In this document: positions 27,144 through 36,329 of the stretch, in pieces
How the letters are laid out: each line of letters begins with the position of its first letter
How positions within the stretch are numbered: position 1 is the first letter of the stretch
Assembly (NCBI RefSeq): GCF_013113835.1
Contig: NZ_VTYQ01000005.1
Location: 372,001-436,000, forward strand
From: Vibrio sp. RE88
GTDB lineage: Bacteria > Pseudomonadota > Gammaproteobacteria > Enterobacterales > Vibrionaceae
Reading direction: 5' to 3'
Length of the DNA: 64,000 nucleotides
The notes under the pieces: generated by a model
What the model was told of the DNA's origin: nothing
What the model saw: the letters and a program-made list of their open reading frames with translations, nothing else
Databases searched by the model: none
Translations under genes and position numbers: made by a program

Positions 27144-28100
27144 ATGTCCCCTTACAACCGTCTCCCTTATTCACACAACGGATTAAAAGTCTTTGAATCT
27201 GTGGCGCGCCTTATGAGCTTTACCAAAGCGGCTGATGAGCTCAACGTTACCCAAAGTGCAGTCAGCCGTCAGATAAAGCAACTTGAAGATGAGCTAAAAG
27301 CATCTCTAGTGATCCGAAAACACCGAGCGATTGAGTTAACGACGCAAGGGAAAGATCTCTATGAAGTGTTGCGCAAAAACTACGTTGCGCTAGACAGCTT
27401 GATTGCTCAGTGGGCGGTGCCGAATAAGAAGCGTATTGTGATAAAAAGCGCGCTCAGTTACGCCACGCGTATTCTGATGCCTAAGGTTGCGATGCTCAAC
27501 GAGCGATACCCTGAACACGAAATTGTCATAATCCCATCGATTGAAGAAGACCCACCGCTTGATTCTGAAGACTGCGATCTGTTGATCGTTAACACGCAGA
27601 AACGTGAACGATATCAGAATCGCTCAGATGTGACCTTTCTCCGTGATGAGTTTATGGCTCCAGTCTACGCTGAATCCCTCTCTAAACAGCATATTCAGTT
27701 AAGTGACGTTCTGACGTTGCCACATCTGCACGCCACACTCGACCATCAGGATTGGAAAAACTGGTTAAGCAACGCTGATCTGAAAGGGGCGAAAAAGGGT
27801 AGGGATACCGTGTTTTTCAGCTTGGATTTAGCGCTAAGTGCCTGCTTGTCCGGTCAGGGAGTGACTGTGACGGATCTGCTGTTGGTATTACCTGAACTCA
27901 AGCGTGAGTTTCTCAAATGCCCTGAACAGCTTTCACTTCAACATAGCGACTGGCAGTACTACTGTTATCAACGCAATCATTCTCCCATGATCAGTGAAAT
28001 CCTTAACTGGTTGGTCGAACAGACTCAAAATGAGCTGAACCAACTCAAAGTGCTGTGCGACAAATTTGGCTGGAGCCAAACAGACGTGACCTTGGGTTGA
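27144..28100 (+). CDS. LysR family regulator, GcvA-like
   Basis: A 318-residue LTTR. The HTH (FESVARLMSFTKAADELNVTQSAVSRQIKQLE) is of the GcvA/AmpR type, followed by the effector domain. It is divergent from the MATE gene with a 104-bp gap. It may regulate that transporter; ligand unknown. Confidence 0.92.
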   Translation: MSPYNRLPYSHNGLKVFESVARLMSFTKAADELNVTQSAVSRQIKQLEDELKASLVIRKHRAIELTTQGKDLYEVLRKNYVALDSLIAQWAVPNKKRIVIKSALSYATRILMPKVAMLNERYPEHEIVIIPSIEEDPPLDSEDCDLLIVNTQKRERYQNRSDVTFLRDEFMAPVYAESLSKQHIQLSDVLTLPHLHATLDHQDWKNWLSNADLKGAKKGRDTVFFSLDLALSACLSGQGVTVTDLLLVLPELKREFLKCPEQLSLQHSDWQYYCYQRNHSPMISEILNWLVEQTQNELNQLKVLCDKFGWSQTDVTLG

Positions 28101-28369
28101 ACTCACCATTCTAACCAGTGGAGTGGGTGTTCTTCTCCCTCTCTGTGGTGTAAAAATTGCTAAATACGCTCTGTAAAATTATCCTTTATTTCTTATATTA
28201 TTCAGTGTGTTAGATGTAAATAAATGTGCTGTTAAGTTTAGTGTTGAAACGTTTTTTGATTTAACGACATCCGTGCGGATACTTCCCTCCATCGATTTGT
28301 ACACGTCAGATTCCATGATGTTCTGGTGTGCATACGTCTCAGTTGAGTATGTGATGAGTGGGAAAACTT
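28101..28369. other. Intergenic region upstream of the Gly-rich lipoprotein gene
   Basis: 269 bases, partly AT-rich, without a visible gene. No operator recognised. Confidence 0.4.
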
Positions 28370-29413
28370 ATGTTTAAAAGAGCGGCGATTTCGGTTTCGG
28401 TACTAACTACGTTACTTGTTGGTTGTGGCGGTGGTGGTTCTGGCGATGCTGGAAGCACTGGCAAAAATAATATTAATGGTGGTCAAAGCCGTGTTGTTTA
28501 TCCGATGGGGATCTATGTTGCGACACTAGGAAATGGAAGTGACGATATTCTACGTGCCAGTGATGCATCACCGCGCTACATGGGGATAGGCATTGGTTAT
28601 CACTATACTGGTGAGCAACAATTTTGGAGCCAGTCGGTGAGTGTGGATGCTTCAGACGATTACCACAAAGTAGAGGTGTCGGCTGGGTATGAAGTCGCTC
28701 AATCTACAGTGAGTGACGCAATGGAATACGCTTCTACGCGAGTGAAACCAAGTGGTGAGGTGCTTAGTCGTTCATTACGCAACGCCAAATTGTCAAACTT
28801 AGGCTGGATATTTGGCGAGTGGCGAAAAGATCTTTCTGCTGTGCAAAAGGCGCAAATTCAGTCAATTCACTTGGATGATTATGAGTTTAATACACTGGAT
28901 TATGGCTTTCGGATGACTTCAGAAGATTCTGGTATCCAAGGAGAAGATTTTAATGTTTGGTATCAACAAGTTGAAACTGAAAAACTGATTGACGTTTTGG
29001 CTTCTCTACCAGATACCGAATGGAAAAGCATTGATGCTTACAACCAGCCTAACGCCTATAACCGATACAAATTTACCCAAGTCAACAACGGCCCATTGAT
29101 GGTCACCGCTTTTATTGAAGACAATGGCGTCGAGTACTGTAAGACTGAGCCGAAGGGTTTCGCCACGTACAATGACAACCAAATTATACGTTCAGAAACT
29201 AAGCTGGAAGCGTCTGGCGTTGAGGCGTGCAAAGCTTACCTGAGACAGTCAGGTACCAAGCCATTTGAAGGTGAACACGGCATTCTGATTGGTTTTGTGA
29301 AAAGTGCCAGTGGGCAATCTCAGATGGCGGTTTATCACACAGGCTTTTATCAGGAAGACGATTTGGAGAAGCATCAAGCCTTGAGTGGTTCAGGCATGTT
29401 TGTGAAGAATTAA
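28370..29413 (+). CDS. Uncharacterised lipoprotein
   Basis: A 347-residue putative lipoprotein. The signal ends in lipobox LVGC at residues 16-19, and the mature part starts GGGGSGDAGS, a Gly-rich linker. The rest has no family I can name; it is rich in aromatic and polar residues, with Cys pairs near the C-terminal third. I chose the ATG at 28370 over the GTG at 28358. Single gene with its own terminator. Confidence 0.75.
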   Translation: MFKRAAISVSVLTTLLVGCGGGGSGDAGSTGKNNINGGQSRVVYPMGIYVATLGNGSDDILRASDASPRYMGIGIGYHYTGEQQFWSQSVSVDASDDYHKVEVSAGYEVAQSTVSDAMEYASTRVKPSGEVLSRSLRNAKLSNLGWIFGEWRKDLSAVQKAQIQSIHLDDYEFNTLDYGFRMTSEDSGIQGEDFNVWYQQVETEKLIDVLASLPDTEWKSIDAYNQPNAYNRYKFTQVNNGPLMVTAFIEDNGVEYCKTEPKGFATYNDNQIIRSETKLEASGVEACKAYLRQSGTKPFEGEHGILIGFVKSASGQSQMAVYHTGFYQEDDLEKHQALSGSGMFVKN

Positions 29414-29417
29414 TCGT

Positions 29418-29446
29418 AAAACGGAGCTCAATGAGCTCCGTTTTCT
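29418..29446 (+). terminator. Bidirectional terminator between the lipoprotein gene and dld
   Basis: AAAACGGAGCTC and GAGCTCCGTTTT with a 3-base loop. T runs on both strands allow it to serve both convergent genes. Confidence 0.88.
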
Positions 29447-29452
29447 TTTCTG

Positions 29453-31162
29453 TTAACCACCACAGCAACTGCAGTTACGTTTGTACTTACTCATTTTACC
29501 GATACCCGGGTTAAAGGTATTGGTTGGATCCAATGAGTGGTAGAACTCCTGAAGCTGTTTTTCTGCTTCATAAAGGTGGCCTACGTTATGCTCTGCTGGG
29601 TATTTGGCGCCTTTCTGAGTCAAAAGCTCAAGCATTTTCTGTTTGATTTTCTTCGTATCCGCCCCTTTTCTGAAGATGTAATCCTGATGGAAAACATGAC
29701 ACATGAAGTGGCCGTAGTAGAGACCCATAACCAAGTCTTTGGTGATCTCTTCAGGAAGTTGTTCTACCCAATCAATATCGTTTCGGCGCAGGGCAATATC
29801 CAGCGCCAGAATGTCTTCCACTTCATTGGAGTGTATGGTTTCATAGCGAATCGCTGCGCCTGCAGCTGCAAAGCGGTGAAGCAGAGCTTTTTTGCCTTCA
29901 TCGGCACTGCATACAAAGTACTCACAACCGTCCTGCTTAGACCAAACGTTCTCTAGGTACTCTTTCGCTTCATCGATACCACCATCACTCATTTTTAGGA
30001 TTAGGTGGTGCTCGTATTTATCTCTGAATTCCAGCATGCGATTAGGAAGGTGCTGTGGGAACAGTTTGGTAAGCCAGTAGAGCGTAATATCCGGCAAATC
30101 TTTTGACACAAACGGAATGCGTTTCAGGATCGACTCAACTTTTGCTTTTAGCGCAAAGAACTTAGGCAGCTTGTCAGTGCCTAGGTGATGAATCGACAGG
30201 AAGACATCTTTACCGTAAGTTTCCGCCAGATTGAAAATGTCGCGATGCATGTATTCGCCCATTTCTGGCAGATGTTTAAAGCTACTCAGCATGTCACGAC
30301 GCAGCATCGTCATCTTCGCTGGATCGCTACAGCCGATGTAGAAAAGCTGCTCTTTTTCAGCGACGGGGTTGGTATCGACACGGACTGCAAACACTGCGAG
30401 TTTACCTGCACAGCCACTGGCTTCAAACAGGCGTCTGGAATCAGCATTAAAACGGGAAGGGGTTTCTGCATCGACGTCACGAACGCGAGCCTCGTACTCT
30501 TTGTCTGATGCCATCGCATCACTGTGGACAATTTTAGATGGGTCAAAATTGCCTTGTTCAACATTGGTCAGAATCTCTTCTGGCGTGTCCCCAAGGCCTT
30601 CGATGCCCAAATGGTTCACCAACTCCAGTTTGCCTTCTTTGGTGACCTGACCAAACAGCGCCAATTCCGTATACGCAGGGCCGCGTTTGACCAAGGCACC
30701 ACCGGAGTTATTGGCAATACCACCAACAACTGTCGCACCAATTGAAGAAGAACCAATCACGGAATGAGGCGCACGGTTGACAGACTTGAGCTTTTTCTCT
30801 AACTGGTGAAGGCTCACGCCCGGCAGACTGATGATCTGTTTGCCGTTTTCAATCAAGTGCAGCGAGTTGATACGCATGATGTTGATCACCACAACTTCAC
30901 GGTCGTAATCGTCACCACTTGGTGCAGAGCCTTCGGTCAGACCGGTTTTGGCGGCCTGCATGATTACAATGCAGTTGGCTTCTACTGCAGCCTGAAGTAG
31001 ACGCCACTGTTCAACTAATGAACCGGGAAACAAAACTGCCAGCGCTTTGCCTTTACCCGAGCGGAAGCCTGAGCGGTAATATTCGGTTTTCTTGTTATCA
31101 GTTAATACATGGTCTTGGCCGACAATGTCGATGAATGTCTGAATTAGCGCTTGATTACTCAT
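29453..31162 (-). CDS. dld: Respiratory D-lactate dehydrogenase
   Basis: A 569-residue FAD enzyme, the usual length for quinone-linked Dld. It is a peripheral inner-membrane protein that oxidises D-lactate to pyruvate and feeds electrons to quinone. The FAD-binding PCMH domain covers about residues 40-210 (KTGLTEGSAPSGDDYDREVVVINIMR, GGIANNSGGALVKRGPAYTELAL). The Dld membrane-binding C-terminal domain follows (LDPTNTFNPGIGKMSKYKRN). The C-terminus ends CSCCGG, a cysteine tail absent from E. coli Dld as I recall it. AAAAGGAC precedes the ATG. Confidence 0.95.
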   Translation of the reverse strand: MSNQALIQTFIDIVGQDHVLTDNKKTEYYRSGFRSGKGKALAVLFPGSLVEQWRLLQAAVEANCIVIMQAAKTGLTEGSAPSGDDYDREVVVINIMRINSLHLIENGKQIISLPGVSLHQLEKKLKSVNRAPHSVIGSSSIGATVVGGIANNSGGALVKRGPAYTELALFGQVTKEGKLELVNHLGIEGLGDTPEEILTNVEQGNFDPSKIVHSDAMASDKEYEARVRDVDAETPSRFNADSRRLFEASGCAGKLAVFAVRVDTNPVAEKEQLFYIGCSDPAKMTMLRRDMLSSFKHLPEMGEYMHRDIFNLAETYGKDVFLSIHHLGTDKLPKFFALKAKVESILKRIPFVSKDLPDITLYWLTKLFPQHLPNRMLEFRDKYEHHLILKMSDGGIDEAKEYLENVWSKQDGCEYFVCSADEGKKALLHRFAAAGAAIRYETIHSNEVEDILALDIALRRNDIDWVEQLPEEITKDLVMGLYYGHFMCHVFHQDYIFRKGADTKKIKQKMLELLTQKGAKYPAEHNVGHLYEAEKQLQEFYHSLDPTNTFNPGIGKMSKYKRNCSCCGG

Positions 31163-31316
31163 GGCGTCCTTTTACTTCCTGTGTGACGTGCTTGTTACTT
31201 TATGGTTTTGCATATTTTAAATTCGAAACTCAATTCGAACCAGAAGCAGAAATTCACACTTGTGTGTTTTTTCAGTCAATAAAACACGCCTTGGAAGCAG
31301 AGTCACCAAATATCAA

Positions 31317-31328
31317 TCACTTAAGTGA
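31317..31328. repeat. TCACTTAAGTGA palindrome upstream of dld
   Basis: A perfect 12-bp palindrome, about 155 bases upstream of dld. The octamer TTAAGTGA recurs as an inverted repeat at 31420-31427/31436-31443. Could be an operator; no regulator can be named. Confidence 0.35.
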
Positions 31329-31419
31329 GTGTCATTTCTCTATTATTGGAAGAAGTATTATTGTCTTTTTCCAAAAGTTACATAATCAATAAGAGGTCTT
31401 AAACGTGGAATTGTAAAAA

Positions 31420-31443
31420 TTAAGTGATCAAACCCTCACTTAA
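31420..31443. repeat. TTAAGTGA inverted repeat
   Basis: TTAAGTGA and TCACTTAA, separated by eight bases. Same octamer as the palindrome at 31317-31328. Confidence 0.35.
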
Positions 31444-31472
31444 CCCAATGATTTGACGTTGGCAGGTATAAA

Positions 31473-31505
31473 GAAAAAATATACGGCAGTGAGCAACCAC
31501 TGCCG
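31473..31505 (-). terminator. Terminator of the rpiR-type regulator gene
   Basis: On the minus strand CGGCAGTG and CACTGCCG (6-base loop) are followed by TAT then six T, ten bases past the stop. Confidence 0.85.
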
Positions 31506-31514
31506 CTGACATGA

Positions 31515-32348
31515 TTAGAGTTTTTTAGCCTGATCGAATGCCATGGACACCGCGAGAGTTTGCGCAAGGCACAAAGACGCTGACTGAGAGCGAAATGCAT
31601 CCACTTTGGCTTCTTTAACCACAAAACACACGTCGCTGAACGCTGCGAGCGGGCTGATCTGACTATCGGTAATCACAATCTGATGTGCACCGGCTTTGGA
31701 GGCGACTTCGCTTAGCATCACAGTTTCTTGCGCGTAAGGGCTGAAACTGATGGACACGATGGCATCTTTCGGGCCGATCATGCTCAGTTGTTCTTTGAAC
31801 ATTCCGCCAAGGCCATCGATAAGGAAAGCGCGCTTATCCAGATGACGCAGCGCGTAAGTCAGATATGACGCGACGCTAAACGAACGTCTAAGCCCAATAA
31901 GATAAATATTCTCCGCATTACGCAGGATATCAACCGCCTGCTCCAATTTTTCAGCTGAGGTTTGAGCGGCAAGGTGATTCATTGCCTGAGAGTTGGCGCG
32001 AGCAAACTCCTCCAGAATGTCTTTTGGTGTTTCTGGTGGGTGAGGCTCTCCCTCTAACTGTTTATACAGTCTGGCCCTATCGGTATAGCTGGTGGTTTCC
32101 TCAACCAGATTGCGACGAAACAATTGTTTCATATCATTAAATCCGCTGAAGCCAAATGCACTGGCAAAACGAATTAGAGTCGATGGAGGTACTTCGGCTT
32201 GCTGAGCAATTACGGCAACAGTATCAAATGCAACACTGTTAGAATTATCAAGTACATACTTAGCTACTTGCTGGAGTCGCTTACTCAGGTCAGAGTAATT
32301 ATTGCGGATCTGATCCTGCAGCTCTCCGAGCGAACTGGCCGCTTTCAT
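31515..32348 (-). CDS. iolR: RpiR-family regulator of the inositol locus
   Basis: A 277-residue protein: an N-terminal HTH_6 domain (YSDLSKRLQQVAKYVLDN, AEVPPSTLIRFASAFGFSGFNDMKQLFRR) and a C-terminal SIS sugar-phosphate-binding domain (NIYLIGLRRSFSVASYL). RpiR-type IolR proteins repress inositol genes and release DNA on binding a pathway phosphate such as DKGP. TAGGAGAG precedes the ATG. It is upstream-adjacent to the transporter genes on the same strand, with its own promoter region containing a palindromic TGAAAT site (32414-32429). The name iolR rests on context. Confidence 0.85.
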   Translation of the reverse strand: MKAASSLGELQDQIRNNYSDLSKRLQQVAKYVLDNSNSVAFDTVAVIAQQAEVPPSTLIRFASAFGFSGFNDMKQLFRRNLVEETTSYTDRARLYKQLEGEPHPPETPKDILEEFARANSQAMNHLAAQTSAEKLEQAVDILRNAENIYLIGLRRSFSVASYLTYALRHLDKRAFLIDGLGGMFKEQLSMIGPKDAIVSISFSPYAQETVMLSEVASKAGAHQIVITDSQISPLAAFSDVCFVVKEAKVDAFRSQSASLCLAQTLAVSMAFDQAKKL

Positions 32349-32413
32349 GTCACTCTCCTAGGTTCGGAATCTGAAATAAATCTTCCGTAAAGATACCTTA
32401 AATTCGAAAGTCG

Positions 32414-32429
32414 TGAAATATTTGTTTCA
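32414..32429. promoter_or_regulatory. Predicted IolR operator before iolR
   Basis: TGAAATATTTGTTTCA, a palindrome of type TGAAAY-N4-RTTTCA, 66 bases upstream of the iolR start. A weaker half site lies at 32372-32387. Suggests autoregulation. Confidence 0.6.
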
Positions 32430-32481
32430 GAACGAGGTTTGTGATGGCTTCCAAAAATGGTCAGAAGCTGGATGTGAGAAG

Positions 32482-32509
32482 AAAAAAGCGCCGCAACGTA
32501 AAGCGGCGC
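32482..32509 (-). terminator. Terminator of the inositol ABC transporter operon
   Basis: On the minus strand GCGCCGC and GCGGCGC (8-base loop) are followed by six T, about 107 bases past the permease stop. Confidence 0.85.
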
Positions 32510-32526
32510 AAACAGGGTAATCCCCA

Positions 32527-32601
32527 GAAGCTATTGTCATATCAGGGCTGACGTTGTGAGCGCAGCGTCAGACAAGATATTCGTGAAAGGACAATAGCTT
32601 C
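32527..32601 (-). repeat. Nested hairpin element between the permease stop and the terminator
   Basis: The 12-base arms GAAGCTATTGTC (32527-32538) and GACAATAGCTTC (32590-32601) are perfectly complementary. Inside are TGACGTTG/CAGCGTCA (32549-32570). AGGGCTGA and TCAGCCCT form an alternative pairing. This could be a 3'-UTR structure, an sRNA body or a small palindromic mobile repeat. Confidence 0.5.
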
Positions 32602-32615
32602 AGCCCTACAAAACG

Positions 32616-33635
32616 TTATTTGCTTTTCTTGTGACGTTTCATATCGAACATCACAGCAAAAATGATGACTAAGCCTTTGACAATTTGCTGCCAGTACGCA
32701 GAAACATTGAGCAAATCGAGCCCGTTCTGGAGCACACCCATGATCATAGTGCCTATGATGGTGCCCTGAATTGTGCCGATGCCGCCTGCATGGGATACAC
32801 CACCAACGGTTGCAGCGGCAATCGCATCCAGCTCATACATCACCCCAAGACCCGGTTGACCAGAGTTAATGCGTGCAGCCAGAATCAAGGCTGCGATACC
32901 CGCCAGAAGGCCTGCGTAGGTGTAAACCAGAATTTTGTATTTATTGACGTTGATACCCGAGACGTAAGCGGCGGTTTCGTTGCCGCCAATCGCGTAAGCG
33001 TACTTACCGAAACGGGTGTAGTTGAGCAGTATGTAGGAGACAAAAGCCATAACGATGAAGATCACCACAGGTACGGGCAGCCCAGCAATGTTGCCTTGTC
33101 CAATCCACTGATAGGAGTCAATCAGGCTACTAACTGGGCGACCGTCAGAGTAGAGCAGGGCCGCGCCACGAGCGACGATCATCATCCCTAGCGTTGCAAT
33201 GAATGGCGGAATACCTGTGTACGCGATCAAGGCACCGTTAATGTAGCCACACAATGCACCTACCGCTAATGCTGCGATGATGGGCACGATCACTGGAAAC
33301 TCTGGCATGTTCGGGTACATGCGCATGCTCCAGTCGAGTGTTTGCGCCATACTGGCCGATACCACCGCTGCGACGGCCAGCACTGAGCCAGATGAAAGGT
33401 CGATACCACGAGTGATAATGATGATGGTCACGCCCAACGCTAGCAGACCGATACTGGCCATCTGAGTGACCACATTGAGCAGGTTCGCTACGGTCAAAAA
33501 TACCGGAGACAAAATCGTCATCACGATACACATGGCAACAAAGACAATGTAAATCGCGTACTTAGAGACAAGACGTTTGAAATTTTTGTTTGGCTCGCCT
33601 TCGGTTGAGGTAGCCTTAATCAGTTTTGCAATCAT
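32616..33635 (-). CDS. Sugar ABC transporter permease (inositol, RbsC-like)
   Basis: A 339-residue inner-membrane permease of the RbsC/XylH family (BPD_transp_2) with about ten helices. Typical segments include LTVANLLNVVTQMASIGLLALGVTIIIITRGIDLSSGS and YTRFGKYAYAIGGNETAAYVSGINV. It forms the translocation pore with the ATPase and lipoprotein upstream (80-bp gap). Context makes myo-inositol the likely substrate. Confidence 0.92.
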   Translation of the reverse strand: MIAKLIKATSTEGEPNKNFKRLVSKYAIYIVFVAMCIVMTILSPVFLTVANLLNVVTQMASIGLLALGVTIIIITRGIDLSSGSVLAVAAVVSASMAQTLDWSMRMYPNMPEFPVIVPIIAALAVGALCGYINGALIAYTGIPPFIATLGMMIVARGAALLYSDGRPVSSLIDSYQWIGQGNIAGLPVPVVIFIVMAFVSYILLNYTRFGKYAYAIGGNETAAYVSGINVNKYKILVYTYAGLLAGIAALILAARINSGQPGLGVMYELDAIAAATVGGVSHAGGIGTIQGTIIGTMIMGVLQNGLDLLNVSAYWQQIVKGLVIIFAVMFDMKRHKKSK

Positions 33636-33715
33636 AACTGCATTCCTTGAATTACTTCTTAATCACCTGTCACGCAGGTGAACAAATCCTGATAAACGAA
33701 TGACGATCTGAGACC

Positions 33716-35209
33716 TTAATTGAGCGCCATAGACATGATTTTCTGCTGCGTTGCTTCTTGCCCTTCAATTGCACCTTTTAACTGACCTTCATGCATGACC
33801 AGAATGCGGTCACTCATCCCCATCACTTCGGGCAGTTCGGAAGAAATCATCACCAAACTCTTACCCATGCCGGTAAGCAGACGCATAAGTTTGTAAATTT
33901 CAGACTTAGCACCAACATCAATGCCGCGTGTAGGCTCATCAAGGAACAAAATGTCAGGCTTGGTTAGCATCCAACGGGCAAGCAGCACTTTTTGTTGGTT
34001 ACCGCCACTGAGGTTGTCGATGGTTTCGTACATGCCGGGGGTTTTAACTCTGAGCTTTTTACAGTGGTCTTCGCTGTCTGAACGCATCTTGCGGACATCA
34101 AGCACATTCACCACTTTGTTGCGGTACGCATCGAGATGAGCAATGGATGTATTCGCAAAGATATCGAGCATCAGATATAAGCCAGAATGGCGACGATCTT
34201 CGGTTAGGAAAGCCATCTTGTGGCTGATTGCGTCTTGTGGGGTTTTGATTTCCACTTCATTGCCGTTGATGCGAATCACTCCGGTGTCTTTCTCGCGAAC
34301 ACCAAACAGAGTTTCAATCAGTTCAGTACGACCTGCACCCACCAGCCCGGCAATGCCAAGAATTTCGCCTTCGTGAAGGTCAAAGTTAATGTTGCTGAAG
34401 GCGCCTTCAACGGAGAGATCTCGCACTTCGAGGCGAGTTTTGCCCGGTTTGGCTGTCGGAGGTGGGAATACGTCACCAAGATCTCGACCCACCATCATCT
34501 GCACGAGTTCTTCGTTATTGGTCTCTTTGGCTTCTCGTTCACCAATAAAGCAGCCATCGCGAAAGACGGTAATGTCGTCGCAGATGCGGAAAATCTCATC
34601 CATTTTGTGGCTGATGTAGACGATAGCGCAGCCACGACTTTTCAACATTTCAATGATTTCAAACAGATGGTCGACTTCTTTGTCGGTTAGAGCGGAAGTC
34701 GGCTCATCCATGATGATGATTTCTGAGTGATAGGAGATGGCTTTAGCTATTTCAACCATCTGCATCGTTGCTACCGTCAGTTCAGTCATCGGGGTTCGTG
34801 GATCTAAATCCAGATCGAGTTTTTTCAGCAGTTCTTCGGTATCACGGTACATCTTATCGTGGTCAATCAGCTTTAACGGCCCCTTAAGCGGTTCGCGTCC
34901 CAGCCAGATGTTCTCTGCAATACTGCGGTGTAAGATAGGAGAAAGCTCCTGATGGATCATAGAGATACCTGATTCCAGCGCTTCTTTTGCACCCGAGAAT
35001 TCAACGGCTTCACCTTTGTAGCGAATGGTGCCACTGTCACGCTGATAAATACCAAACATCACCTTCATCAGGGTTGATTTACCAGCGCCATTTTCCCCCA
35101 TCAATGCCATGACGCGGCCTTGTTTTAGGGTAAGCTGAACGTTGTCTAATGCTTTGACACCAGGGAAGGTTTTGGTGATACCACGCATTTCGAGTAAAAC
35201 TTGACTCAT
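33716..35209 (-). CDS. Sugar ABC transporter ATP-binding protein, duplicated (inositol)
   Basis: A 497-residue protein with two ABC domains as in RbsA. The first has Walker A GENGAGKST and the usual Walker B region IIIMDEPTSAL. The second has the signature LSGGNQQKVLLARWM and LFLDEPTRGIDVGAKSEI; its Walker A is degenerate (GLVGAGRTE), as in RbsA-type proteins. It energises import by the RbsC-like permease. Preceded by the substrate-binding gene with a 54-bp gap. Confidence 0.94.
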   Translation of the reverse strand: MSQVLLEMRGITKTFPGVKALDNVQLTLKQGRVMALMGENGAGKSTLMKVMFGIYQRDSGTIRYKGEAVEFSGAKEALESGISMIHQELSPILHRSIAENIWLGREPLKGPLKLIDHDKMYRDTEELLKKLDLDLDPRTPMTELTVATMQMVEIAKAISYHSEIIIMDEPTSALTDKEVDHLFEIIEMLKSRGCAIVYISHKMDEIFRICDDITVFRDGCFIGEREAKETNNEELVQMMVGRDLGDVFPPPTAKPGKTRLEVRDLSVEGAFSNINFDLHEGEILGIAGLVGAGRTELIETLFGVREKDTGVIRINGNEVEIKTPQDAISHKMAFLTEDRRHSGLYLMLDIFANTSIAHLDAYRNKVVNVLDVRKMRSDSEDHCKKLRVKTPGMYETIDNLSGGNQQKVLLARWMLTKPDILFLDEPTRGIDVGAKSEIYKLMRLLTGMGKSLVMISSELPEVMGMSDRILVMHEGQLKGAIEGQEATQQKIMSMALN

Positions 35210-35263
35210 AACTACTACTCCAAAAAGTGCTCTGCACTGAAGGTGCAGAGCGCTGTTATTCCA

Positions 35264-36274
35264 TTAACCTTTTTGTTTCGCTTCGAACGCGGCTAGGTTG
35301 TCCTGTGTGACCAGCTCAGCTGGAATCCAAGTGATTTGATCGTGCTGTTTACCTTTAACAGCATCAACGGCGGCATCAATTGCGCCACGAGCCTGACCAC
35401 CACCGTCTTGGAATACAGTCGCATTCAGAGAACCGTTCTTAACCGCTATCAGACCATCTGGCGTAGCGTCAACACCAACAACTAAGGTGTCATCAAGTTT
35501 ACCCGCCGCACGCAGAGCCTGAATTGCGCCCAATGCCATGTCATCGTTGTTAGCTAGGATAATGTCTAACTGATCGCCAGAGTTGAGCCAGTTTTCCATA
35601 ACGGTCATTCCTTGAGCGCGCTGCCATAAACCTGTTTGCTTACGAACCACATCGAAATTTGGCTTGTCTTGGAAGAAGTCTTCCACACCTTTAGTGCGCA
35701 TGATGGCGGCTTCCTGAGTCAGCATCCCCATCAGGATACCCACGTTGCCACCGTCTTTAATGTTGGCGGCGTATTCAGCCTGTGTTTCACCGAACTTCAG
35801 CTCTTCTGAGCCAACGTAGAAAACGCTTTCCGGCAGGTATGAAGGGCGTCTGTTGAGATACACCAGCTTAATACCGGCATTAAGGATGCGGTCGGTCATT
35901 GGCTGAGTTGCGTCTGTGTTTACAGGGACGAGAATGATGGCGTCCATTTGTTGGACGATAAAGTTTTCCACCTGACCCAACTGTTTCGCTGTGTCTTCCT
36001 TTGCATCGACAAAGGTCAGTTCAACCTTGCCATCAAATTGTTGCGCGTATTTGTCCATTGCATCTTTCATGTACACCATGAAGGTGTCATCAAAGTTGGG
36101 AATGGCAACGCCGACGCGTGTTACGTCCGACTTGGCTTCTTCCTGACCACAAGCTGTCAGTAGAAGTAATCCGGAAGTCACGAGTAGGCCTTTAAGTAGG
36201 GTTTTAGAGGTAGTGGCGAGTTGTTTCACCTTGGTCAGCAGCATGGTAAGTCCTTGATGTAATGATGGCATCAT
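35264..36274 (-). CDS. Sugar ABC transporter substrate-binding protein (inositol)
   Basis: A 336-residue periplasmic binding protein of the RbsB/type I family. The N-terminal signal has LTAC (Cys43), so it may be a lipoprotein, which is unusual for a Gram-negative sugar-binding protein. The mature part contains VGVAIPNFDDTFMVYMKDAMDKYA and ANNDDMALGAIQALRAAGK. I kept the start at 36274, preceded by AAGGAGGCA; a shorter start at 36244 is possible. First gene of the minus-strand transporter operon, with a TGAAAT palindrome 40 bases upstream. Confidence 0.9.
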   Translation of the reverse strand: MMPSLHQGLTMLLTKVKQLATTSKTLLKGLLVTSGLLLLTACGQEEAKSDVTRVGVAIPNFDDTFMVYMKDAMDKYAQQFDGKVELTFVDAKEDTAKQLGQVENFIVQQMDAIILVPVNTDATQPMTDRILNAGIKLVYLNRRPSYLPESVFYVGSEELKFGETQAEYAANIKDGGNVGILMGMLTQEAAIMRTKGVEDFFQDKPNFDVVRKQTGLWQRAQGMTVMENWLNSGDQLDIILANNDDMALGAIQALRAAGKLDDTLVVGVDATPDGLIAVKNGSLNATVFQDGGGQARGAIDAAVDAVKGKQHDQITWIPAELVTQDNLAAFEAKQKG

Positions 36275-36313
36275 TGCCTCCTTCGTTCTTGTTCAACCGC
36301 GTTCCACACATAA

Positions 36314-36329
36314 TGAAATTTTTATTTCA
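36314..36329. promoter_or_regulatory. Predicted IolR operator (transporter side)
   Basis: TGAAATTTTTATTTCA, a perfect palindrome (TGAAAT, 4-base centre, ATTTCA), 40 bases upstream of the substrate-binding gene. Confidence 0.65.

Larger units (their letters stand above)
31163..31514. other. Intergenic region between the dld start and the end of the rpiR-type gene
   Basis: No gene is supported. It contains repeated TTCGAA motifs near 31221 and 31232, a TCACTTAAGTGA palindrome (31317-31328), an inverted repeat of the same octamer (31420-31443) and the minus-strand terminator of the rpiR-type gene. Confidence 0.45.

Noticed and set aside
31135..31392. An 85-residue plus-strand frame upstream of dld
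   Set aside because: It overlaps the dld start on the opposite strand, has no ribosome site and an irregular composition.
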